From positions 348,118-412,117 of the forward strand of contig VSDK01009657.1 in assembly GCA_009767595.1 (NCBI GenBank): a stretch of DNA of 64,000 nt. The letters run 5' to 3'. Within the stretch, counting starts at the first letter, position 1. The number at the start of each line of letters is the position of its first letter. This DNA is from Symbiodinium kawagutii. Taxonomy: Eukaryota; Sar; Dinophyceae; Suessiales; Symbiodiniaceae. Below the pieces are notes generated by a model. It had not been told where the DNA came from. It did not search any database and saw only the letters and a list, made by a program, of their open reading frames with translations. Below, in pieces: positions 13,601-26,100 of this stretch. The position numbers and the translations under genes are program-made.

Positions 13601-16600
13601 TAACATGCAAATATTGCGCAGGCAATTTGTTTCTTATGGTTTCCCATATGTTCCTTTTCAAATGAAACAAATGCAGCCGCTTGCCTACACACTGGCCAAT
13701 TGGCCAATCAAAAATAAATTGCGCATTCTACCCCATGGCTTCCCCCAAACCACAACTGCCGCTGCTCCTCCTTGCTGTGCCATCTCAGTGTCGCCCAACA
13801 AGAAGGCCTCAACGACTGCACAAACAATGAAATTCGGTGAGCCCGCATCAAACCACATGGGCCGAAGGTTTCGGCCGGCGATTTACCGAAAATATTTGGC
13901 ATCTTCTGGCAGTCTCAAGCTTTAGCAATGCCAATGCCGGCGGGCAGAAAAGCAATCAGCCGGTTGTTGAAACTTACATTTTCACATTTGTTGGTCGCTT
14001 AACTTGCTTTCATGACGGCAAGTCCTACAAGCACATTTGTCCAAATTATTTAGCTAATAATTGCGAAACGATCGCTAGAACACATACTTGCATTTTAAAT
14101 CGAAAATTGAAACGAAACCATGAAAAAAATCTTCAATGGGTCTCGGGGTCTCGGCTTCAAGAAAACAGCAAAGAAAAACTCTTCGGTGGGCATGTAGGTT
14201 GCCAGAAATGTGTCTAAATTGTTGTTCCTCTATTTTCTTCCAGCAAATGAACACTGTGTCACCGCGTCAATACTATTACCTTTTACTTTTAGTCTTATGT
14301 TGACTAATATTGTTATTCTGAACATTGTCAATGCATTTCCATTGCATTTATTCTATTTTTTGTTGATAATCGATCAACAAAAAATTAAGCACGCAGCCGC
14401 AGCGCGGAACTTCCGTGCTTCGAATAATTGAATAATTACTAACATCACCAATCAATTACATCACCAACCACGAGCATCACCAATCAACCAAATCAGCACC
14501 AACCAGTCACATCACCCATGAATTACATCACCAAGCATTTAGCGCAATTTGAAAAATGGAGGACATTTCGCGCGATATGCGATTTTGATGATTTTGGACA
14601 TTAGACGGATCACGAAACCTTATTTTTTCTCGTGGAAAATGCCTCGCGGGATGTCGAAAGGTTAGCTTCCCAAAGGGACGGGCGCGACACGGTCCCAATT
14701 TGGTTCCGGTTGCTTGCGTTTGGCTCAGGTTGCTTCCGGTTGGATCGGGCTCGTCTCGTGTGACTGTATACAAAAATCGACATGCTGGAGTTGGCAAATT
14801 GACTTTGTGTGGCAGGCGTGGTATAGTTGGCGCACGTGGAGCTGGCCTGGCATTGCTTTCCACACTGGCAGGGCTGTGACACATGAAGTTGGAGAAGTGA
14901 TGGGCTGTGACTTTGCTTGGCAAGCGTGGCATTCGGTGCATCTTGACTTGTTCTGGGGTCGCTTTCCGCCATGGCAGGGCAAAGACAGGTGATCTTGGAG
15001 AAGGCATTGGGTCTTGGTCTTGTGCGGCAGGTGTGGTACTTGGTGCAAATGATGTTGAATATCAAATAAAGCAAACAAACTGTATCTGAAGCTTACGAAT
15101 ACTGAATTAAGCATACGCATAGTCGCTTGCGACCCTCACTTGGAAACCTCACTTCGGAACCTTGCTCGGGAAGGTTGGGAACCTTGTGGAGGTTCCCAGA
15201 CCTGGGAAGATGATGGTACCACAACCTCTGCTTCTAGAAAATTGAAACCAAAAGCACCCTGCTGTTGGGCATTTTACGCTAATTCACCTGCACCAAGATT
15301 CATGAAAGCTCAACCATCATCTGGTTGGTGGTTTCAAACTATGAACAATTATTAATTAATCAACCAACTATTTGTTAACACAAAGGACAATAAACATGTC
15401 AATCAAACCACCAGCCATCATGCTCAGCATATCACAAATCTCAGGGAGATTCACCGCGCCAAGATGCGATGACCTTGGTGGTATTGGACACGACCTTCCT
15501 GGCCCGCGCATCACCGGATGGGCGGCCAAAGCTTCGGAAGCTTTGAAGCAGAAGTGGAATTAGCATCATGGCTTTATAGCGGTTAGTACAAGGGGATAAT
15601 GACCAATAAACTTGCGGCTAAATAGCCAGTATACGGTGGTTTCTCAAGTTATAGGGGTACCCCCCAGTTGTCATCAAGTTTGTTGTTTGTTAAACATCTA
15701 TAATGAAAAACAAACCATAACTTTGGGGGTTCCCAAACTGGCTTGAGAAACCACACTTTTTTTCGACACGAGTGCCACCCGATGGATTTGAACGTGCTGG
15801 TTGTACCTTCTCGGCTGGTTTCCGCTTCCGATTCCGAAAATTTCGGTGGGTGAACTCATGGGGTTGCCATCGGCTGGAGATTCTTGCTGCGACATGATTT
15901 GGAGAAACCAAATTGTTCAACAAAGGATATGGTGGTTTCTCAAGCCATAGTGCACCCCAACAATGGTTGGTTTATTAATAAACAATGATCAATATGGGAT
16001 GGTTTCGGGGTACCTCTATTCTGAGAAACACCCATATGGTAAACCAATTTGGTTTGAATTGCTTAGAAATTGTTGAGTCATTATTTTCTGTTGCTTAAGG
16101 CTAGTCAACAATATTGTCCATGACCTTAAACCATTCACCTTGACGGTGGTTGTTCGCCGAATCGTCGAGTGGTTCAGCCCCTCAAGGACTTTCATACCCG
16201 CTTAAAGAGTCTGATATCAAGTACAATATGTTTGTGCAAGCTAGGAGTTTGCATAATCCCACATTAAGAATCAACGCATATTATCGCATATTAATGTTAA
16301 CATTGTCACAACGGTTATATCGCTGTTATATAATGTAAACTTGTGAATGCCACGTCAAGACCCCAATTAGATAAACTCCTCCTGGGCTGGAGCATTTGGC
16401 CCAATGTGAACTAGTATTAGTGCTGGATTTCCCCTCGTGATTCAGTTCCACCCAGAAAGCCTCTCAAAAATCTCTGCGCATGAGCAATATACCTCAATAT
16501 TGCTTTTAACAGGAGCCCTACACATCTCGGTAGGTTCTCTCATGCGTACCCTTCAATCGCATCCCTTGCTTCATCCGTGATTGGTTTCCCATCAAATTGA

Positions 16601-19600
16601 ATTCGACTATTGTTATCATTGAAGTTTATTTTTGCACAGGGAATTTTGATGATTGCTACAATTAAATTTGATTTTTCGGTTCGTAAGCGAATCTCAATAT
16701 GATTTCCCTTTCGTTTCTTGAATTTACCTTCTTGGAATCGTACGAATCTTATCATTTCCTGATCCCAAAAAACCTTGAGAAGGTCTGAGTTTTTTTCACG
16801 GGGGAGCATAGGGGAACGAAAACCTTTCGAAAGGGGTATCCGGAGTTGGCCTTTCATATGAGCTCTATTTAAATAGTATAGACTTGAGATCCAAGGGGGG
16901 GTGAACGAAAGCTGCCGGGTTGTCAAAAGAAGGGGTAACGAAGTTGGGAAAAGATAGGTTGGTAAGAATCTGATTGGTCACAAAATGTATTGGTGGGATT
17001 CTGTTTAGTAAGAAAATGTGTTGGTCGCATCTTGTTTGGCAAGAATGGGCTTGGTAAGAAAATGTGTTGGGAAAGATCTGTTTGGTAAGAAAATGTGTGT
17101 TGGTAGGATTCTGTTTGGCAAGAATCGGTTTNNNNNNNNNNNNNNNNNNNNNNNNNNNNNNNNNNNNNNNNNNNNNNNNNNNNNNNNNNNNNNNNNNNNN
17201 NNNNNNNNNNNNNNNNNNNNNNNNNNNNNNNNNNNNNNNNNNNNNNNNNNNNNNNNNNNNNNNNNNNNNNNNNNNNNNNNNNNNNNNNNNNNNNNNNNNN
17301 NNNNNNNNNNNNNNNNNNNNNNNNNNNNNNNNNNNNNNNNNNNNNNNNNNNNNNNNNNNNNNNNNNNNNNNNGGGGGGGGTGGGGGGGCGGTTTTGCGTG
17401 AGATTCACGTTCTTGGCCTGCTGACCGTCCCCCCGAACCCCCAAAAGGTAAGAACTAGCTAACGCTACCCAAACTCGAGCTGCTGAGCGCAGCTTTCGTG
17501 ATATACTACTAAAATTTAATATGTTTCTCATACACCCACTTCATATTATCAATCAACTCATGAAACTATCAATCAACTCTGACAATCTACTCATGACACT
17601 CACAATCAATTTTTTGAGGAGTCCCCCTACGGCTTGAGAAACCACCATATTAGCCACTTAACATTAAGAATCAACTTAAAACAGGATCTGTTTCATGGTC
17701 CAAGGCACTCTTCCTCGGCTGTCAGTGGCGGCGCGAAGATGTCGCCAAAGGGCCCCAGGGGGCTTTGCCTCGAAGCAAAGGTGAGAAGCACTGGCACCAA
17801 GGAGCCATTTATGATCCTAAATGGGTAATGCACGGTAATGCTTCATGATTTAAGGTTTACATATAGTTAACTAATCCCTAAGGCTATATAATCCTTAATG
17901 GTTCATGGTTAACGATTTTTTGATGGGGAATGGGTAGATTCACATTCATTTATCGCCATACTTTGTGGTAAATCACCGAGTGTTGCTGAATGGTTCAAAG
18001 GGCTGTTTTAGTACTTAAATGGTTTCTCAAAACTGAAAAATAATCTATCTATGATAGCTAAAAGGCTAATTCTAATGGTCCCTCATAAGAAATGATGTGA
18101 TTGTGATGGCCAACAGCTTTTTCAAGAACTCAAGGACCATTCAAAATGGTCACCCCTACTGAACTCAGACGCATCCCAATCTTTGGTGACACAGAATGTA
18201 TGTATCTATTTGGAGCAAGTCTCCTCCATAGCGTTTCCAGTGATTGCACTTAAAGCCAGCTCGCCTTGTTCATAAGTGGAGTCACCCAACTGTGATCCTC
18301 GCTTCCAGGGTTGTAACCAACTTTAACTGGGAACACAAGAAAATCATGGGTGAAGCCCTCACAGGATCTTGTTACACCTCAAACATCTAGAGTTGTTGTC
18401 ATTTTTGGCGGGGCAACCGCGGGAAAACCCAGAAAGTCTGCAAACAAATCAAGACTGTGGAGGTCTGATTGTTGCATCACACGGCTACATCACGTGGCTA
18501 CTATATAGTGCTTTCTCAGAATAGGGAACCCCCAAAATGGTTGGTTTATTACTAAAAATGGCTCAGAAAGCATGATTTGAGGGTCCTCCTATCTTGAGAA
18601 ACTGCCAAATAGCAACGTGATCAGATTGACTATGCCAGTCTGATCAAATGGTCTAACAGAGTAGAAAACGAAACCACCATATTGAAGAGATCCAATTGAA
18701 ATTGTTCAGAGCCCTAAGATAAAGTTTGTGTAACAAGATGTAACAAATTAGGAGCCACTTGTGATACTTGCAAAAGTACTAGCATAAAATGAACGAAGAT
18801 GAACGATATCACAAGGATCATGATCTGCGGCACGCTCCGCACAATGCCGAAAAAGAGTATGGTCGCTTGTCAACATGTGCAGTGCCCCCGGATCATCCAA
18901 CTAATCATTTTTAATTAGTCATAAACCAACCATGTTTTGCTTCCTAATTTTAAGAGACCCACATGTAAATGATCAACAATTAAGAAAAGTATGTGTTAGT
19001 TGTCATCTTTTTTGAATTTGCTTCATCAAACTATGTTTAGTAGCAATTAATCAATTTTAGTAGCAGACCATTCATTTCCAGGGTTCCAAATTTTGAGGTC
19101 TGATATGCCAATGATCTTCGCGCCGAGGTGCAGCAGTGCAGGTCCAATGCCAGGCAGCAACCTATGGGGATGCCCTCACCAAACAGCGATACGATGACGA
19201 ATGATGGGTGGGTCATGGTGGGGTCCATGTGGCTATGGGTCAAACAGTTGACCAACCAACTGATGGGGGATAATCACCAACAGTAATGGGGAAAACAGCC
19301 GGGAGAACGAGGGGTCCGGGGTTTTGACCCACAGCCGTGTCTGTATTTCAGTCATTGTAATAATTTATCTGGTTGGTGGTTACCATTTCAACTGGGATTA
19401 ATGGTGTTACATTCTTGGGACATGCCATGTTGAAATTGCTGAACTGGTTGGTGGTTGAACAAAATGATAAAAACCACCAACCAGTGATTGATCTTGTTGA
19501 CGAAACACCTGAAGAGCACACAAGAACTTTGGCATGCTGCACATGACCCAACCAACCAGAAAAGAAACCTGCATATTTCATCGAGGACCTCATTTCTATA

Positions 19601-20105
19601 TGTTTGAGACCGAACCAGCATCTGGTGATGATAGTCTTGCAAACAACAAACCAACTCGCAGCTGTCTGCTTGAGATCCTTCAATTGGCATGCTGATAGTT
19701 TGCACCGAACGGAGTTCTAGCTTCTGACCATCATTATTCCCAGGATCGAAAGGCTCTTGATCCCAACCAACTAACCATCCATGCAACCAAACCAAGTCAA
19801 CCAATCCATTATGGTTGGAATGATCCCATTGTTATCCAAGCAAAAACATCAAACAACCAAACAAACAGCCCAAACCAACCAACTAAAAACCAACCAACTG
19901 AAACAAACAAATGAACCACAGAGCTTCTCCCAACAGCTCCCAGCCTCAACGGAGAAGCATTGGCCAAGCGTTTGCCCAGCGCCTGGATTCCACCGCGGCC
20001 CAGGCAGTCGATGCCCTTCACCGTCCTAGGCGCTGGGGCGAGGCGGGCGCCAGTTACGCGGAAAAAAACATGCTTTCACAGGATACAAACTGTTTATAAT
20101 ATATG

Positions 20106-20136
<31 letters not shown>

Positions 20137-23100
20137 CATCTACATGCTTATACATGCATGATGTCTACTGTATAGAATCGTAAAAACAATGTAAGTGCAT
20201 ATATGTATATATCATTATATATGTATTCGATTGTATTCGTGTTTTGTCTGATCACTTCCTGATTGTTTCTGAAGGATTTAAACGCTACAAAAATTCGTGC
20301 ACAAGAATCCATTCAGTAGATTGGGATATAGTACCCAGGTACCACTATCAACTGAAGAGTGAGAATAGTTATCTTTTTGCAGCAGCTCACGTGCTGATCC
20401 AAGAGACTCTTCAACCAGAAACTCACCTTGGTGGGCGACCCTGGTCTGGGGACGGTTGGAGAGTTGGGAAACAAACCAAAGCAAGTTGCTTTCTTGAAAG
20501 TTTCTTCCACACATGTGGAAAAATATCTGCTGGACTCTGTTGCTGTAGATGCATAGGTTGAGGGAAGTACAAAGGATAAGCGTAAAACGTGTGCCCGCAA
20601 AAATGGTGATACACCCACACAGGCATGAACGAACGGTTCAAATATCTGGAGCAGTGCAGAACGTGGAGAACTTCTTGCAGGTTTTCAGATGTTTCTTGCA
20701 ATATAGAGTTGTTCGTGATGTATCAGTTTTCCCATGGTGTTTTGAAATCATCATTTTGGGATGATCATGGGATAGAGCCCTTGAGATGATAGTTACTACA
20801 ATCACCTGCTTCATTCTTGGATTTGGTGGTTCCTGAACTTATTATTCCTGACCCAGGATTCCATCAACGCCCACAATGGATGGGCTCATGATGGAAAATC
20901 ATTTAACTAAGTTGAACCAGCACCATCATCCTTCATTCCAACCCAACACGATGGAACACCATGGAACAACATATCAGTCTACGCATTGGTGTTGGGTGGT
21001 GTCCCCATCCCAAGCAATCCTTTCCTGCAGCCAAGCTGCGGAAGAACCTCAATAGCGCAGAGCCGCGGAAGAACAAACACGCTTAGTTTGTTGGTGTCAA
21101 TTATGTGAATATCAAATGTTTCCACAGCTGCTTGATATCATCAATTGAAGAGTGACTAGGACTTTGATGCCATCTGCAACTGGGGAGTACCAAGTAGTTT
21201 ATCTCTTGAGCACCATCTTCATTACAGTTCAATGAACAAGTACAAGAGTGGAAGTGCCAGCACACCGTTGTGCATCATCTCAGTACCACGTGCTCGACCT
21301 CGCCTCTCTCAACTACCTCCCCCAGGAATCCCGGCCCTTGCTTAGTAGGGAAAAATCATATTAGGGTCAGAGGCAACCATGACTAGCAACCATTCTTGCT
21401 AAGCCACTATTAATATGCCACTATCAACTACAACTAGTCAGGTTTATCAAAAAATGATCCACTATTAGACCTATTAGTCAAGCACATGACTTTCGACCAT
21501 GCCAAAGTCTCAACCAGGCCCAAAATCACCCTTCAGTCCATCCAAATCCACATCATCCCCAGGTCCTGGTGCCATCCCCTGGTGCCCCCCGTGGTTCGGC
21601 GAGCCACGCGCCGTCCTGGGACAAGAGGAAGGTCAAGGCCTCCCGTGCCCCACCATCACTGGCGCGGTCCGTGGCGGCGGCCCAACTGGTGGGGCGGTCG
21701 CCCACGCGTTCCGTGGACATCTGGGCCTAGCGAGCTGTGGAAACCGTGGGAGACCAATATGGCGAGCTGGGTCAAGCAGTTAACCAACCAACCAATGGTT
21801 AACCAGCTGGTGAATGGTTAGTAATAAGGGATGATAACTAACAATTATAGGGGATATACCAGCTATATATGGCTATGGGTCAAGCAGTTCACCAACCAAC
21901 TTTCATGGGGGATGATCACCCACAATACTAGGGAAGACAATGGTTAAAGGTAGGGGAACCAGGGGTACGGGGTTTTGACCCACAGCCATATGGGAAAACG
22001 ATGACTTAATGGCTTATGATGGGTGAATAGTGGTCATCAATGACTTATTGTCATTTGAGCAGCGTGGGATAGCAATACGGTGAGTTGATGAGCTAAGTTG
22101 ATGGAAGTTATTATTGGGTAAAGAGTGGTTACCCTGCTAGTTAGCCTTTGTTAGTTAATGGCTCATAGTAAATGATTGGTTAGTTTTAACGACTGTATGG
22201 TTAGTTGTTGATTATTTTGAAGGTTGGTGAAGATGACCACGCCGTGAAGGGTTGAGGATTTAGGAGTTCTGTCAATTGTTGGGGTCGGCGAGTTGATCAG
22301 CTGCTGACCTGTTGGCAAATGATCAACAGTCCGGTAGTGCTCAATCTGATTCGTAGTTCAATGATCAATCGTGGTTGGAAATCACTAATATTTATCCATG
22401 CTTGATGCTGGTTCATCATGATTCATGATGTTTACTGTTGAAGGGTCACTGCTTGATAATCAACGGATCATTGATGATGGCGAATTTTGTCTTATAACAG
22501 TGCATGCTTGTTGCCGCTGCAATCATTCTTAATCAATTTTTGGGTTGTCCGTAGCCATTGCGCAAACTTGGTGGTTTGCAGAGATGAGACCATGTTGGGG
22601 CACCAAGAATGGTCAAAGCCATCCAACGTCAGCTAAAAGTGAATTATATGGGATAAACATGGCATGATAGTCATGCAATAAAAACTTAATGTGTGTCTGT
22701 TAACAAATGTTTCTGGTGGATAAAACTGGCCAACAGCGGTCAATGGGGATTTAAGCAACCTTTGTGGCTCGTAGTTGTTGTGTATTCCAAACTTTCCATT
22801 TCCACCTGTGCACTGCTTGGGATGTCAAAAGCATAGATCATGAATTAGTCAGTCAGAACATACATCAACCAAACCAAAAGCGGAATAAGAAATCATGGGA
22901 GATGCAGTGTATTAGTTCCATGTTTGGAGCCGGTATCTGTGGATATAATCATAGTCTTGTCAATTCACGCCTACTTTACAACAAGAAAACCTGTTGCTAC
23001 CAAATCTTCAAACATCAAACACTCCAAGGTTCACCAAACTTCGGTAGAAAGACTGGCTTTCAGCAGGGAACAATCGGAGAAGGCGAGTTCTAAACTGCTA

Positions 23101-26100
23101 CGTCTCCACTGAATACCCCTGGGTTTGTCTATAAATGATGTACCCCTACAGTTGGTTGGTTTCCCTATGAATTAATGCTGAATTACCATCGGATGGCTAG
23201 TAGGTACCATCATTTGGCTGTGGGTCCAAACCCTGTACCCCTGGTTCCCCATCATTAACCACTGTTTTCCCTTTAGTTTTATTGGTTATCATCCCCCATT
23301 ATTGGTTGGTTAACTGCTTGACCCAGCTCGCCATTTCTGGACCTCCGACCCCCGCGCCTGGCGCACTTTGGTGTCAGTTCGCTGCATATCTTGCACCAAG
23401 CCGGCACTGTTTCCGGTCGCCTCATGCACAGGAAGGGCCCCCATACACGGATGACGGCCGCTGCTGCCAATGGTGTGGCCGGGTGACCGTCCTGCGCTCC
23501 ATGATCTTGCACTTCTTTCAGGGTTGATAACTGTTTGTAGTTATGAATGGTTGACAAATCGGACAATAAGCAACAAGACTGTGGGATATACCAACTACGT
23601 GGTATACCAACAGGGAATTTACGGGAAAAGAATCCCTTGTGTGGTATTCTTTGGCTGTTTGACGACTGCTATGGTAACAGCGCACAAATACAAAAATGAG
23701 GAAACTTGCGACATGTTGAGGTCATCCATTGGTAGATCCTGACCTCCAGCACTCGTGTTGATGATCCAATCATGGTGATGTCCATGTTGGCAGTTGGCAA
23801 AGTTTTGAGATTTTAGCAACAGCGACCGTTAGACAGGTTGACAACATCAGGTCCATCTGCTACAAAAAACCTAAGAACCATCGTTTTGTGTGGTCCGACA
23901 AAAATACCGTGCTTGTTGGCGATTCTCCCCTATCATTAACCACTATCAATGCTGTCAATGCTTATAACCCCTATTGATGACCCGTACTAATAACCACTAC
24001 CAAGCACCTCCTGCTGGTTGCACAGCGCATGAGCGGCACCTCGGCTCGGGCGGCTGCTTGCATAATCTCCTCCGCATCAGGTGCTCTCTCCTTAGCACAA
24101 AACAACTTCTGGGGTCTGAACCTACGGTGGTTTCTATGGTGAATTATGGTTTTATAATCGATATTCGTAAGGGAAAATCACCATTGCCTTATAGTGGCTA
24201 GTGATAGGGGATAAACACCAACAAATTTGTGGTTAAACAACCAATATATGATGGTTTCTGAAGTTCTAGGGGTACCCTCTGTCATCATCCAGTTTATCAA
24301 TTATTTACAATAAGCAAAAACCCCATTTCAGAAAATCATCACGTACTCAGCTGGTTGAAAATATGCCCATCCTGCCATGATGCAGACCAAGGAGTGCACG
24401 CCTCAAGCGAGTTTTTGGCCCTGACAAGACGATGCCTTGACAAATTTATGCTCGGGATTGCAGGGGCCAAGAAGTTGTGAACATGAAAGAGAAAATCACT
24501 TGCAGTCAACCAGCGATATCAGGCATTGCCGCTGCCGAGCACGGACGAGTATAGAGCACCGTTGTTTCTGCCGCTGCTGATAGCTACCCTGTCAAAGTTT
24601 ATCTTTTAGTTCCTACGATGTATGGAATAGCAAGTTATCCCTTCAAAAAAACACAATTAACCAACCTGAGCAATTAATCATAGTTGCCATCATGGTTGTA
24701 TGAACATATTGTCTCATTTTTTCACCGGTGGCAATCAGTGAATGAGAAAAACATTGCCTATTTTGCTATGGGTCACATGAACCATAAAAATTCGCCAATT
24801 TTCCACCTTCCGGAACCACCAGGATGGCCGGGAACCCAGGTCTTCCTGTGTTCCACCGTTGCTTCTGAGATGCCGTCAGTCGGAAAGCCTGGCCGCCGAG
24901 CTACGCCCAAGGATTGCTGGGCATTAGGCAACACGGAATCAACAGCTGGGCTGATGGTTGCATGACTGGTTGGTGGCTTTAACCCCTATTAAAAATATTA
25001 GTCAGCCAGCCAGCTGTGAATTCGTAATAGGCAAAATAAAAATGTTTGAAACCACCCACCAAATGATGTATGATGATTGCTTCATGGTGGTTGAAATGTA
25101 ATTTTCCGGCGATCAAACACCTGCCGTTTGTAGAACTATGAGCCATCTAATCAACCATTGTTGTTAAGCACTCTGCGGTAGCCCTGCAGTCCCGGCAGTA
25201 GCCATCATTCATGACCATAAGCTAATCAACCAGCATGGGTGACTCTAGCCATGATGATTTTCCAACGAAACCATCACGACCAACCATCAATAACCATACT
25301 TAACGATTGACCCATATGAAGGCTTAGTAACCCTGATTAACAAGGATTCATCACGCACCATCGCAAACCATGATCATGATAAACCATCACTAACTAGACT
25401 CATGCCACCGTTTCGGCCACCGTTACCTATTAGCGGATCAAACACCATGCCGCCCATGGTGCAGCTGGTCCGACCCTCAACTCCCAGCAGTTCCCTCGCC
25501 TCAAGCGCCCTCAACAAGTCGATGAGACGATCGGCATCGAAAACGCCCTCCTTGCCGTAGACCATGTACCTGGCATCCGCCAGGCAGATGTGTTGGCACA
25601 ACCAACAGCAATGGTTAACTAGTTGCTTAATGGTTAACCATAGGGGATGATACCTAAGAGTTAAGGGAATATACCAGCTATATATGGGTATGGGTCAATA
25701 TTTCTTAACCGACTAATGGGGGTAATCACCAACAATAACGAGGAAAACAATGGCTCATGCTGGGGGAACCAAGGGTCCACCGTTTTGTTCCATAGACATA
25801 TGGGCATTGGTAATGATTTCATGTTTGAAAAAAATATACGGGACTTATCATCATGCAATACAAGGCTGTATTCAAATTGCACTGAAATAGGGCTAGGGTT
25901 CATCATGGACCATGAAGAATGATGAGTTAATTTGTTGGCCAGTAAACCATTCTATCATGGACATAGTTACTGCTACTCGAAAGCAATGCACAGCAATATA
26001 AGTGGGGATACCTTTGGCAACTACGCCATGCGAGAAACCACTGATATCTACAAAGGCAAGACATTGCCAGCTACCATTTTGCACGCCAACTTGGCCAGCT

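Noticed and set aside
14528-15120. Three overlapping minus-strand ORFs of 130-160 codons
   Set aside because: All frames are open because of the 107-bp tandem repeat; no codon preference favours one.
16140-16215. Possible tRNA-like sequence (cgccgaatcgtcgagtggtt)
   Set aside because: I could not form an acceptor stem or a T-arm with the expected loop.
21486-21821. Plus-strand frames over the GC-rich islands (also at 23282, 25932, 39473, 56901, 58278)
   Set aside because: At 21.6, 23.4, 39.6, 56.9 and 58.4 kb the minus strand carries kinase exons that join in phase; the plus frames there are shadows. The frame at 25932 covers no kinase exon and has no support of its own.
22548-22559. tccgtagccatt, identical to the start of the dinoflagellate spliced leader
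   Set aside because: The match stops after 12 bases and no gene follows; chance or a very eroded relic.
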